Source of the DNA: Candidatus Dormiibacter inghamiae | GTDB taxonomy: Bacteria; Chloroflexota; Dormibacteria; Dormibacterales; Dormibacteraceae | DNA: 64,000 bases | Direction of reading: 5' to 3' | NCBI GenBank assembly: GCA_016464825.1 | Contig: JAEKNQ010000010.1 | Coordinates: 1-64,000 of the forward strand | Shown: positions 25,347 through 33,149 of the stretch, piece after piece | Layout: the number at the start of each line of letters is the position of its first letter | Numbering within the stretch: position 1 is the stretch's first letter | Position numbers and translations under genes: made by a program | Notes under the pieces: model-generated | Seen by the model: only the letters and a program-made list of their open reading frames with translations | Told to the model about the DNA's origin: nothing | Databases searched by the model: none

Positions 25347-26072
25347 GTGCTGATGTGCGGGCCGCTTCTCGTCAACGGCGGCGATGAGCTGCAGCCAGGC
25401 AACGAAGCTCAGGACCGCCTCCTCGTCGCCGAGGCCGCCGGCCGGCCTCTCCTGCTGGTCCCGACTGCGGCCGTGCGCCAGGACCTGCCGGCCCTGCTGA
25501 GGCTGGGCCGAAACTGGTTTGCCGGTCTGGGCGCGGAGGCCAGGGAGCTGCCCGTACGGCGGCCGGCCGACGCAAGATCGGCCGAGCTGACCGCACTGGC
25601 GTCCGGCGCCGGCGCCATCTACCTGCTGGGTGGCGACCCGGGCTACGCCGTCAAGGTGCTGGCCGGCTCGCCCGTCTGGGCGGCGATCTTGACTGCCTGG
25701 CGGCGGGGAGCGGGGCTGGCCGGCTCCTCAGCCGGCGCGATGGCCTTTGGCGCCAGCACGCTGGTGATGGCTCGCTGGCCGCGTCACCTGGAGCGCAGAC
25801 CCATCCCGGCACTCGGTCTCCTGCGGGGGCTGGCCGTCATTCCGCATCACGATCAGCTCGGCCACCGCTGGCAGGTGCTGGGTGGCGCCTCAGAGCTGGA
25901 GCTGCTGCGGCTCGACAGCCGGACTGCCGCCGTTCATCACGCCGGTCTCTGGCGTGCGCTCGGCGCCGGCGAGGTCAGCTTCCGCGGCCGGCGCTACACA
26001 GCCGGTCAGGAGATCGTCGAGCTGCCGCCGCCAGATCCCGAGCAGGCCCTCGCCGCGATGCTGACCGCCTAA
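25347..26072 (+). CDS. Peptidase E/cyanophycinase-like (S51-type) protein
   Basis: A 241-residue class I glutamine-amidotransferase-like fold protein. It contains LVNGGDEL at the N-terminus, IYLLGGDPGYAVKVL and the nucleophile elbow AGSSAGAMAFG. PHHDQLGHRW likely provides the catalytic His. Such S51-family Ser hydrolases include cyanophycinase and aspartyl dipeptidase, and the substrate here is not resolvable. GTG 25347 and ATG 25353 are both possible starts. Confidence 0.72.
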   Translation: MLMCGPLLVNGGDELQPGNEAQDRLLVAEAAGRPLLLVPTAAVRQDLPALLRLGRNWFAGLGAEARELPVRRPADARSAELTALASGAGAIYLLGGDPGYAVKVLAGSPVWAAILTAWRRGAGLAGSSAGAMAFGASTLVMARWPRHLERRPIPALGLLRGLAVIPHHDQLGHRWQVLGGASELELLRLDSRTAAVHHAGLWRALGAGEVSFRGRRYTAGQEIVELPPPDPEQALAAMLTA

Positions 26073-26083
26073 TCTCAACACCG

Positions 26084-27025
26084 ATGCCGCGCACCCGCCG
26101 CTCGCAAGACGAATTGCCCAACCCGGGCGCCGACGAGGCGCGCACGCGCCCACCACAGCCTCCCCTGCGCTCTGGCTTCGTGGAGGCGGGAGAATACCGG
26201 CTCCACCACACCAGCGCTGGTTCGGGCGCACCCCTGGTCCTTGTTCACGGCCTCGGCTCGGCCGGTTACATCGAGTGGCGTCACAATCTGCCGGAGCTGG
26301 CTCGGCGGCGGCGCGTCCTGGCGCCCGACCTGCCTGGCTTCGGCCGCTCTGCCAAACCGGACATCGTCTATGGAGTGCCCCTCTTTGCCGACGCGCTCGA
26401 GGCCTACCTGGACGCCCTGCAGCTGAGCCGGGTGGATCTGGTGGGCGCGTCCTTGGGGGGTCGCGTCGCCATCGAGCTGGCGCTGCGGCAGCCTGAACGA
26501 ATCCGCCGCCTGGTGCTCGTCAACGCACTCGGTGTGGGCCGGGCGGCGCCCAAGCCGTACTACCCGCTGGTGGCTGTGCCGCGGCTGGGTGAGGCGGTGC
26601 TGGGCGCCATCCGCCTGGGCCTGCACCGGCTGCCTCCGCGCACGCTCCGCAGCTTCACCCGCCGCTACGCGGGTCGCTCCCTGGCGGCGGAGGGAGAACG
26701 GTTCGAGGAGGATTACTTCGCTCACCTCCGGGAGCTCCACGCCGCCCAGGGGTACCACCGCGCGTATTTGACGACCGTCCGGTCTCTGGCCCGGCCTCGA
26801 GCCTTCCTGGGGACCGATCAGACGCAGCGGCTGGCGCGGTCGGCGATCTCAGTCGGTCTGCTCTGGGGTGAGCTCGACCCGCTCTTCCCGGTCCAGCTGG
26901 CGAGGCGGGCGCACAGCCTGCTGCCAGGCTCGTCTTTGCGGGTGATCGTGGGTGCCGGCCACACCCCACAGGCAGAGCGGCCGGCGGAGTTCAACCAGGC
27001 GCTGATCGAACTCTTGCGTGGCTGA
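26084..27025 (+). CDS. Alpha/beta-fold hydrolase
   Basis: A 313-residue alpha/beta hydrolase: VLVHGLGSAG oxyanion region, LPGFGRSAKP, nucleophile elbow GASLGG near residue 124, WGELDPLFPV with the acid, and GAGHTPQAERP with the His. All triad elements are present. The substrate is unknown; it resembles epoxide-hydrolase or haloalkane/ester hydrolase-like members. The ATG lies 8 nt after TAATCT (26070-26075), suggesting a leaderless transcript. It overlaps the acyltransferase gene by 8 bp, so a lipid-related role is possible. Confidence 0.83.
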   Translation: MPRTRRSQDELPNPGADEARTRPPQPPLRSGFVEAGEYRLHHTSAGSGAPLVLVHGLGSAGYIEWRHNLPELARRRRVLAPDLPGFGRSAKPDIVYGVPLFADALEAYLDALQLSRVDLVGASLGGRVAIELALRQPERIRRLVLVNALGVGRAAPKPYYPLVAVPRLGEAVLGAIRLGLHRLPPRTLRSFTRRYAGRSLAAEGERFEEDYFAHLRELHAAQGYHRAYLTTVRSLARPRAFLGTDQTQRLARSAISVGLLWGELDPLFPVQLARRAHSLLPGSSLRVIVGAGHTPQAERPAEFNQALIELLRG

Positions 27026-27794
27026 TGCCCGGCTCCCCGAGATCTATCGGGGACCGCAGGCGCGGGCGGCGGCGCTGCTCTCGCTCGACCCTTCAGTGCA
27101 TCCGGACCCGCTGCGCCCCGCCCGGTTCTATCGGGTGTTGTTCTGGCTGGTCAGGCTCGTGGTCCGCCTCTTCTTCCGGCTTCGAGTGGAGGGGTTGGAG
27201 AGCCTGCCGCCGCCGCCTTTCCTGATCGCGGCCAACCACCAGGCTTGGTACGACTCGGCCTTCATCATCGCCAGCCTGAGACCGGTGCCGATGGTCTACA
27301 CAATGGCCCGGCGCGACACCGTCTTCAACCGCGGCTGGAAGCGCTGGCTAGTGACCCGGATCGGCGTCTTTCCGATTCAGCCGCAGAACGGCGAACTCGA
27401 CCAGCGGGGCCTGGAGACCGTCTATCAGATCCTGGATCGGCGCGGCGCGGTACTCATGTTCCCAGAGGGGGGCTACTCCCGGGGGTCGAATCTCAGGCCA
27501 CTCAAGGCGGGCGTCGCCCACTTCTCTCTCCAGGCCGGCGTTCCGATCTGCCCGGTAGCGGTAAGCGGGCTGGAGAGCCTGAGGCCCTTTCGGCGCGTGA
27601 CAGTCTCGATCGGGCCGCCCATCTGGCCGGATCCGCCCCGCTGGGGGAGTCTGAACCGCCGGGTGAGCGATGTGCTGGATCGGGTCAGGGGCGGCATCCT
27701 GGGACGCTTCGGCCGCGGGCGCGACCGACAGCCTCGCCGTCCCTGGTGGCGCCGGCTCGGTCGCCGAGGGCGGACACCTCCGGCCGGCGAATGA
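27018..27794 (+). CDS. 1-Acyl-sn-glycerol-3-phosphate acyltransferase (PlsC-like)
   Basis: A 258-residue acyltransferase that would acylate lysophosphatidate in phospholipid synthesis. The NHQAWYDSA block corresponds to the NHxxxxD catalytic motif, VFPEGGYSRGSNLRPLKAG, in parts, to motif III, and VPICPVAVSGLE to motif IV. A hydrophobic stretch at 35-55 suggests membrane association. The GTG start overlaps the hydrolase gene by 8 bp. The C-terminus is a basic, low-complexity tail. Confidence 0.85.
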   Translation: MADARLPEIYRGPQARAAALLSLDPSVHPDPLRPARFYRVLFWLVRLVVRLFFRLRVEGLESLPPPPFLIAANHQAWYDSAFIIASLRPVPMVYTMARRDTVFNRGWKRWLVTRIGVFPIQPQNGELDQRGLETVYQILDRRGAVLMFPEGGYSRGSNLRPLKAGVAHFSLQAGVPICPVAVSGLESLRPFRRVTVSIGPPIWPDPPRWGSLNRRVSDVLDRVRGGILGRFGRGRDRQPRRPWWRRLGRRGRTPPAGE

Positions 27795-27797
27795 GCC

Positions 27798-29294
27798 CTA
27801 GATGCCGACCACCCGGCTGTGCATGGCGTAGTCCTCTCGCCAGCCGCCGTGACCCAGGCCGATGCTGCGGAAGTCGTCAACGAACTCGATCGACTGGATC
27901 CACTTCACCATCTTGAAGCCCAGTTGGGTCTCCACCCGAAGTCGCAGCGGCGCCCCGTGCGGAATCGGCAGCGGCTCGCCGTTCATCTCCCAAGCCAGCA
28001 TCGTCTGGGGTGACACCGCCAGCCTCAGGTCGAGGGTTTCGTAGAAGCGGCCCACCCCACCCGTCTCGGGCTGGGTCTTGGCCTTGTCGTCGAAACCGTG
28101 GAACACCACGTACCGCGCCTCCGGCGTCGGGTGGCAGTGTTCAATGAACTTTGCCAGCGGCACCCCCGACCACTCGGCGATGCCCGACCAGCCCTGGATG
28201 CAGTTGTGCTTGACGATCTGGCTCTCGTAGCCGATTCGGCGTAGGTCCGCCAAGCTCAAGGACAGCGGCGTCTCCACCCGACCGGTGATAAGAAGCCTGT
28301 AGCCCTCGAACTGTCGTTTCGCCAGCTCCTCGTAGTCCTGATCAGGCGGTGGGTAGCCGTTGATCCAGTGGTAAGGGGAGATGTCGGACCGTGGGTAGTG
28401 CTGGCGGCTGTGCAGGTGATACGACAGCTCTCGCTGCAGTACGTCGCTGGGCGGGGCCAGCAACTGCTGCGCCAGGCGAGGAGAGCGCTTAGCCAAGGCG
28501 TGGGCGGCGAGATTGGCAATCAGGATCACCAGCAGTCCAGCCAAGCCAACGGCGACGGCCGCCGGATTGACGCCAGTGGCTGGGCCCAGGACGATTCTCG
28601 TCCACTCCTCGGGAATGCCGTGGACCACCACCATCAGTGTGTGGACCAGGACGAAAGCCGTGAAGGCCAGAAGGCCAAAGAAGTGGAGGGTTCTCGCGAC
28701 CTGTTTGCCGCCGAAGAGGCTGGGATACCAAGGGGCTCGGGCCATGATGGCCGGGGACATGGCGGCTCCGGTCGCGATCTGAAGCGGCGCCAGGAGGAAG
28801 ACGACCGTGAAGTAGGCCAGCTGCTGGAGGGCGTTGAAAGGCAGCCCAGGAGCTGGCGGTGGGATCTGGAAGTGAAGGTAGGTGGTCGCCGCCTGGAGCG
28901 CCTGCGGGAAAACTTCCCAGGTTGTGGGAACCAGCCGTCGCCACTGATCGGTGACCAGTAACAGGACTATGTAGACGAGGCCCGTCAGGACCCAGCCCAT
29001 CATGGCCAAGAAGTGCCAGTGGCGACCGATGCCTATCCCTTTGTGTCCGGGCAGCGCCAGCCAGGGCGGCGCATCGAGCTCCCAGTCCAGTGACTGAGTG
29101 AGGCGATCTCTCGGCACCTTGCGCCTGGTGAACTTGAACATCTCCTTGCCGGGTTCACAGTGGTCGTTCTTGTAGAAGAATGGGAAGGCTGTCAGAATCT
29201 GGATTCCGCTTCGCGCCAGGAAGACCAGGAAGAGGATGTTCAGATAATGGGTGGCGACGATCCACAGCGGGAATCCAAGCCCCACGCTGGCCAC
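27798..29294 (-). CDS. Membrane cytochrome b - molybdopterin oxidoreductase fusion (YedZ/YedY-like)
   Basis: This 498-residue protein joins two parts. Residues 1-275 have about five membrane helices with His in candidate heme positions (GRHWHFLAMMGW; LHFFGLLAFTAFVLVH), like cytochrome b561/YedZ. Residues 300-490 are a sulfite-oxidase-type Mo-cofactor domain, with HNCIQGWSG giving the Mo-ligand Cys, GVPLAKFIEH and WEMNGEPLPIPHGAPLRL. Unlike E. coli MsrPQ, catalytic and heme subunits are in one chain and no Tat signal is evident. It may reduce or oxidise a periplasmic S-compound with quinone as partner; the substrate is unknown. Confidence 0.82.
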   Translation of the reverse strand: MASVGLGFPLWIVATHYLNILFLVFLARSGIQILTAFPFFYKNDHCEPGKEMFKFTRRKVPRDRLTQSLDWELDAPPWLALPGHKGIGIGRHWHFLAMMGWVLTGLVYIVLLLVTDQWRRLVPTTWEVFPQALQAATTYLHFQIPPPAPGLPFNALQQLAYFTVVFLLAPLQIATGAAMSPAIMARAPWYPSLFGGKQVARTLHFFGLLAFTAFVLVHTLMVVVHGIPEEWTRIVLGPATGVNPAAVAVGLAGLLVILIANLAAHALAKRSPRLAQQLLAPPSDVLQRELSYHLHSRQHYPRSDISPYHWINGYPPPDQDYEELAKRQFEGYRLLITGRVETPLSLSLADLRRIGYESQIVKHNCIQGWSGIAEWSGVPLAKFIEHCHPTPEARYVVFHGFDDKAKTQPETGGVGRFYETLDLRLAVSPQTMLAWEMNGEPLPIPHGAPLRLRVETQLGFKMVKWIQSIEFVDDFRSIGLGHGGWREDYAMHSRVVGI

Positions 29295-29312
29295 CCTTCG
29301 CCTGTTTCGGGC

Positions 29313-29540
29313 TTACTTGACGACGAGACAGGTGATCGTCTTGAATACGCCGTCGACCTTCTGGATCTTCTCCACTATGACGCGGCCCACCTGATTCACG
29401 TCAGGCGCCTCGCAGACGGCGATGACGTCATATTCACCGGTGATCGCATCCGCGCCGACCACGCCGTCCTGGCCCTTGATCCGCTCAGCGACGTCAATCG
29501 CCCGACCGGGCGAAGCGTTGATCAGCACGTACGCCTTCAA
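29313..29540 (-). CDS. Stand-alone Lrp/AsnC ligand-binding (RAM) domain protein
   Basis: This 75-residue alpha-beta protein (KAYVLINASPGRAIDVAERI ... GVVGADAITGEYDVIAV, in parts) matches the effector-binding half of Lrp/AsnC regulators without an HTH. The TTG at 29540 was chosen because AGGAGGT precedes it by 6 nt and the family starts at (M)KAYVLI; a longer frame begins at 29573. Such stand-alone RAM proteins bind amino acids and oligomerise. It lies between a threonine-dehydratase gene and the Mo-oxidoreductase. Confidence 0.82.
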   Translation of the reverse strand: MKAYVLINASPGRAIDVAERIKGQDGVVGADAITGEYDVIAVCEAPDVNQVGRVIVEKIQKVDGVFKTITCLVVK

Positions 29541-29592
29541 AAAGAACCTCCTCCATTCGGACAGTTCCACCAAGCGTAGAGCCTGCGGCGTA

Positions 29593-30570
29593 TCAGCGGC
29601 TGCGCAGCGCCCGCATCATCACTTCTTCGGTGACGTTACCGCCAGAGAGCACGAGGACCACTCGCTCGTCGGGCTCAGCTCTGTAGCGATGGAGCAGCGC
29701 CGCCAAAGGCGCCGCGCCGGAAGGCTCCGCCAGGAGGTGCTCCCACTCGAACAGGAGCCGGATGGCGCGGAGCATCTCGTCCTCCCCAACCCGGATCATC
29801 TCGTCCACCCGGTTCTTCAAGAGCTCGAAGTTGAGCCGGCCGGGCCCGCTGGCGGCCAGGCCGTCAGCCATCGTCTGCACCCGGTCCAGGACCACCTGCT
29901 GGCCCGCGGCCAGAGAGCGGGTGAGCCCGTCGGCCCCCTGAGGTTCCACCCCTATCAGGCGGACCGCGGGCCGCCTGGCCTTCAGGTAGAGGGCCATGCC
30001 TGCCAGTAGGCCGCCACCACCCACCGGCACCAGCACTGTGTCTGTCTCTGGCAGCTGCTCCCCAATCTCCACCCCGACAGTCCCCTGACCGGCAATGACT
30101 TGAGGGTCGTCGAAGGCGTGCACCAGGGTGGCTCCGGTTACCGCCTGAACTCTTGTCGCTTCCTGGTACGCCTCCTGGTAGCTGCGGCCGGCCGGGACTA
30201 CCCGAGCGCCGAGCCTCTTCATCGATTCAACCTTGAGCAAATTTGCGTTCTCGGGTACGAAGACGGTCGCAGCGATACCGAACGCCGCGGCGGCGTAGGC
30301 GACGCCCTGGCCGTGGTTGCCCGCGGAAGCCGTGATGACGCCGGCCTGCCGGTCGGCCGCGCTCATCAGGATGAGCTTGTTGAGCGCCCCTCTCACCTTG
30401 AAGGAGCGGGTCGGTTGGATCGACTCGATTTTGAGGAAGACCTGGCAACCGGCTTTTACTGTGAGCGCGCGGGACTGCTGCAGGGGAGTGGGCGGAAGGT
30501 ACGGGTTAAGGGAGCGGGCGGCTTCTTCGACCAACTCGGGCCGGATTCCAGCCTCCGTCCCCACTTCCAT
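29593..30570 (-). CDS. Threonine ammonia-lyase-like PLP enzyme (no ACT domain)
   Basis: A 325-residue fold-type II PLP enzyme. SFKVRGALNKL holds the Schiff-base Lys, SAGNHGQGVAYAAA binds the phosphate-side substrate loop, VPVGGGGLLAGMA binds PLP phosphate, and LSGGNV closes the site. The length equals the catalytic domain alone; the ACT regulatory domain of biosynthetic IlvA is missing, as in catabolic threonine dehydratases and serine/threonine racemase-like enzymes. The ATG is 9 nt from TAAGAT (30580-30585). The RAM-domain gene 52 bp downstream might provide amino-acid sensing. Confidence 0.85.
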   Translation of the reverse strand: MEVGTEAGIRPELVEEAARSLNPYLPPTPLQQSRALTVKAGCQVFLKIESIQPTRSFKVRGALNKLILMSAADRQAGVITASAGNHGQGVAYAAAAFGIAATVFVPENANLLKVESMKRLGARVVPAGRSYQEAYQEATRVQAVTGATLVHAFDDPQVIAGQGTVGVEIGEQLPETDTVLVPVGGGGLLAGMALYLKARRPAVRLIGVEPQGADGLTRSLAAGQQVVLDRVQTMADGLAASGPGRLNFELLKNRVDEMIRVGEDEMLRAIRLLFEWEHLLAEPSGAAPLAALLHRYRAEPDERVVLVLSGGNVTEEVMMRALRSR

Positions 30571-30628
30571 GTCGCCCCAATCTTAGGTAGGCGGGAGGGA
30601 CGGGCGGCTAACATCGGGGCTGCCAGCC

Positions 30629-30952
30629 ATGACATCAGATGAGAGATACGCGGAGCTGGTCAAGGCCTACCTAATTCAACCTGGAGTGAGCCAGGCCGGC
30701 AGAGGCTTCGGTGCGTCCTCACTCACGGTGGGTGGCAGGATCTTTGCGATGCTCTCCTCGAGCGGCCAGTTCGTGGTCAAGCTGCCAGGCCGGCGGGTGA
30801 AGGAGCTGATCGCGTCGGGGGACGGCGACCGCTTCGATCCTCGAGGCGGCCGGCCGCTGAAGGAGTGGTTGTCGCTCCGGGACTCCTCTACACAGGACTG
30901 GGACGCCCTGACGCGCGAAGCGCTGGAATTCGTGCGCTCCAACAGCAGGTAG
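30629..30952 (+). CDS. TfoX N-terminal/YjbR-like small protein
   Basis: This 107-residue protein has the pattern of TfoX-N/MmcQ-like domains: a short helix (ERYAELVKAYL), then GGRIFAMLSSSGQFVVKLPGRRV, in parts, with the beta-hairpin core, and a C-terminal WLSLRDSSTQDWDALTREALEF. No enzyme activity is established for these domains. TAACAT (30609-30614) lies 14 nt before the ATG. It is monocistronic by spacing. Confidence 0.65.
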   Translation: MTSDERYAELVKAYLIQPGVSQAGRGFGASSLTVGGRIFAMLSSSGQFVVKLPGRRVKELIASGDGDRFDPRGGRPLKEWLSLRDSSTQDWDALTREALEFVRSNSR

Positions 30953-31009
30953 CCGCTTGGACTTCCGCCTGCGACACGGGCTCTGACCGAGCCGACTAGC
31001 ATCGGAATC

Positions 31010-31180
31010 ATGAACGATCACGAGCGCAGCCTGGCTGCCGTCGAGCGAGAGAGCTCGCGGGTTGCGAACAGGGAGCGCAAGCTGCGCGGTCCCCGGGTTG
31101 TGGTCGACAATCCCGGACTCAAGGCCCAGGCACTGCGACTGGCTCAGCGCAGGCGGCGCGGCCCAGCAAAGAGCGGCTGA
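31010..31180 (+). CDS. Small basic hypothetical protein (56 aa)
   Basis: An ATG at 31010 opens 56 codons rich in Arg, Lys and Glu (MNDHERSLAAVERE to RRRRGPAKSG) that end 37 bp before galU. TAGCAT (30997-31002) lies exactly 7 nt upstream of the ATG, the same leaderless layout as many genes here, which supports expression. The predicted charged helix could bind nucleic acid. No family is recognised. Confidence 0.45.
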   Translation: MNDHERSLAAVERESSRVANRERKLRGPRVVVDNPGLKAQALRLAQRRRRGPAKSG

Positions 31181-31217
31181 GCCGGCAGCCTGGCCGGCAC
31201 GTACAGTCTTGTCAGGA

Positions 31218-32117
31218 ATGCCGCAAAGACGTGTTCGCCGCGCCATCTTCCCGGCTGCCGGCCTGGGTACCCGGTTCCTCCCCATCACCAAAGCCCAGCC
31301 CAAGGAGATGCTGCCGCTGGTGGACAAACCGACCATCCAGTACGGCGTGGAGGAGGCGATTGCGGCAGGCATCGAGCAGGTGATCATGGTCACCGGGGGC
31401 GGCAAGCGGGCGATAGTGGATCACTTCGATCGCTCGCTGGACCTCGAGTTCTACCTGCGAGAGCGTGACAGGGCGGATTTGCTCCAGATCCTGGCGGAGG
31501 TCGACGCGCTCAGCGACCGGGTCGACCTCAACTACGTCCAGCAGCGGCAACCGTTGGGACTTGGTCATGCTGTGTGGACTGCTCGCCGCCTCGTCGAGGG
31601 CGAGGCGTGCGCCGTCCTTCTCGCGGATGACGTCATCTTGGGCACGGTGCCAGTGCTGAAGCAGCTCATCGACGCGCACGTCGAGACCGGCGCCACGGTT
31701 TTGGCGGTCCGCCGGGTGGCTCCGGACGAAGTCAGCCGCTATGGCATTGTCGCCACCGGCGTCAGGAACGGCCGGCTCCACGAGGTGCTCGACACTGTCG
31801 AGAAGCCGCCACTCAAAGAGGCGCCGAGCGACCTCGCGATTTTCGGCCGCTATGTGCTTACACCTGAAGTGCTGACCGCGCTCGACTCGACCGATCCGGG
31901 CGCCGGCAGGGAGATTCAGCTCACCGACGCGATCAAGAGCACCATCGCTGGTGGCCGCGTCGTCGCCGTGGAGTTCGAAGGTGAGTACTACGACACCGGG
32001 ACCATCGCCGGATATCTGAAGTCCAACCTGGCGCTGGCGCTCCAGCGCGACGACCTTCGCGAGGAGATGCTGGCGGTCATCCGGGAGCTCGTCAGCAGCG
32101 CGGAAGTCCGAGCCTAG
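31218..32117 (+). CDS. galU: UTP-glucose-1-phosphate uridylyltransferase
   Basis: A 299-residue nucleotidyltransferase that makes UDP-glucose for envelope glycans. It shows FPAAGLGTRFLPITKAQPKEMLPLVDKPTIQY, in parts, QQRQPLGLGHAV, LLADDVI, and the late FEGEYYDTG. The ATG at 31218 matches the family start; TACAGT (31202-31207) is 10 nt upstream. The last G of its TAG is also the first base of dispersed-repeat copy 1. Confidence 0.94.
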   Translation: MPQRRVRRAIFPAAGLGTRFLPITKAQPKEMLPLVDKPTIQYGVEEAIAAGIEQVIMVTGGGKRAIVDHFDRSLDLEFYLRERDRADLLQILAEVDALSDRVDLNYVQQRQPLGLGHAVWTARRLVEGEACAVLLADDVILGTVPVLKQLIDAHVETGATVLAVRRVAPDEVSRYGIVATGVRNGRLHEVLDTVEKPPLKEAPSDLAIFGRYVLTPEVLTALDSTDPGAGREIQLTDAIKSTIAGGRVVAVEFEGEYYDTGTIAGYLKSNLALALQRDDLREEMLAVIRELVSSAEVRA

Positions 32118-32236
32118 AGTGGAGCCGAACAGCCCGTCCGGATCTTGGGCGCCTATACGGGCCATCTCCGGCGTCCCTCCTTGGCTCTGACCCACCTGGC
32201 CACCCAATCTCTCGGCTGGGTTCCCGGCCGCACCTC
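32117..32236 (+). repeat. Dispersed repeat, copy 1 (internally deleted)
   Basis: About 120 bp starting at the galU stop codon. It matches copies at 34639-34815 and 59210-59386 at both ends, GAGTGGAGCCGAACAGCCCG at the left and CACCCAATCTCTCGG to CGGCCGCACCTC at the right, but it lacks about 57 bp from the middle of the full copies. No coding capacity is apparent. The function is unknown. Confidence 0.8.
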
Positions 32237-32321
32237 CAGCCGCCGCCGGGTGCCGGTCAGGGCCGCTCGTATACTCCGGCTTACGCCCGGCTCTGTGGGG
32301 CACGCTCACTGGATCGATGAG

Positions 32322-32579
32322 ATGGCAGTTTCTGGACGAAGACGACCCGACGACGACCGGACCGTGCGCTTCGAGACGGCTGAGAAGGATTTCGAAGTGG
32401 AGGTCGAGCGCACGCTCAACAAGTGGTGCGTCTCTGTCTATCAGCTGCCTGACCGGAATGTCCTGGCCCAGGACTTCTTTCCGGAACGCTGGAAGGCGCT
32501 GGCCCGAGCTCAGGACTTCCTGCGCTTGCTGAACCAGCGCAAGGGCCGAGACGAAGAGGAAGCGCGCGACGACGATTAG
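32322..32579 (+). CDS. Hypothetical acidic protein (85 aa)
   Basis: This 85-residue protein contains a conserved-looking core (VRFETAEKDFEVEVERTLNKW, in parts, then FFPERWKALARAQDFLRLLNQ) and a highly charged C-terminus RKGRDEEEARDDD. No family is recognised. An in-frame GTG at 32295 could extend it by nine residues; TATACT at 32270 is the likely -10. It is followed by two small genes leading into the NfeD/flotillin module. Confidence 0.55.
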   Translation: MAVSGRRRPDDDRTVRFETAEKDFEVEVERTLNKWCVSVYQLPDRNVLAQDFFPERWKALARAQDFLRLLNQRKGRDEEEARDDD

Positions 32580-32624
32580 CCGGACGCAGACCCTCCTGGC
32601 GCAGGACCCAAGAATCGGCGTGCT

Positions 32625-32849
32625 TTGAACCGATCTTTCCTCATCCGCGAATGGGGCGCTGTCACTTTTGTGGTGACAGTTCTGATCGGTCTCATAGTGG
32701 TGCCGGTGGCGCTCTACTTCGGCAATCAATCAGGCGCCGGCTCGGCTCCAGCGCCGACGCCAAGCGTCACGGTTTCGACCTCAGCCTCGCCATCGGCGGC
32801 TGTCTCGCCTGCAGCCTCGGTTCGACCCACCGCCTCGCCGACTCACTAG
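32625..32849 (+). CDS. Small membrane-anchored Ser/Thr/Pro-rich protein (74 aa)
   Basis: A TTG opens 74 codons: a short basic N-terminus, one transmembrane helix (GAVTFVVTVLIGLIVVPVALYF), then a low-complexity tail of Ala, Pro, Ser, Thr and Val, likely extracytoplasmic and disordered. The function is unknown; its proximity to the NfeD/flotillin genes suggests an envelope role. Confidence 0.6.
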   Translation: MNRSFLIREWGAVTFVVTVLIGLIVVPVALYFGNQSGAGSAPAPTPSVTVSTSASPSAAVSPAASVRPTASPTH

Positions 32850-32904
32850 AGGCGGTCACAGTCCCCTAGACCAGGACCTCGTCCTCCGGCGTTGTCTTTA
32901 CAGG

Positions 32905-33129
32905 ATGATGATGGCGAGGATGGCGGATCAGCGGGTGATCGGCAAGGTCGGTCGGGTAACCGGCACTGTCGGGCCCGGTCGCCTGGGTGAGGTCATGATC
33001 GAAGTTCGGGGTGGCAGCGAGGCCTTCAATGCGTACCCGGCTGAGCCCGAGCAGATCATCGCCCGTGGCAGCCGCGTGGTCATAGTTGAGCATCTGCCCC
33101 CGCGCACTGTGATCGTCAGCCCGGTCTAG
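32905..33129 (+). CDS. NfeD-like soluble OB-fold protein
   Basis: This 74-residue all-beta protein (GKVGRVTGTVGPGRLGEVMIEVRGG, in parts, and IARGSRVVIVEHLPPRTVIVSPV) matches the C-terminal OB-fold domain of NfeD proteins, without their membrane or protease parts. NfeD genes are classically adjacent to stomatin/flotillin genes, as here, and the proteins act as partners in membrane microdomains. Several ATGs cluster at 32905-32920; the fourth (32920) gives the most typical start. Confidence 0.75.
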   Translation: MMMARMADQRVIGKVGRVTGTVGPGRLGEVMIEVRGGSEAFNAYPAEPEQIIARGSRVVIVEHLPPRTVIVSPV

Positions 33130-33149
33130 CGGCGCTAAGGAGGAAGCTA

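Noticed and set aside
31212-32729. Antisense open frame (about 500 codons) across galU and beyond
   Set aside because: GC-rich shadow of galU and the following gene; it also reads through repeat copy 1, which explains its partial similarity to frames at 34622-35611 and 58617-59792.
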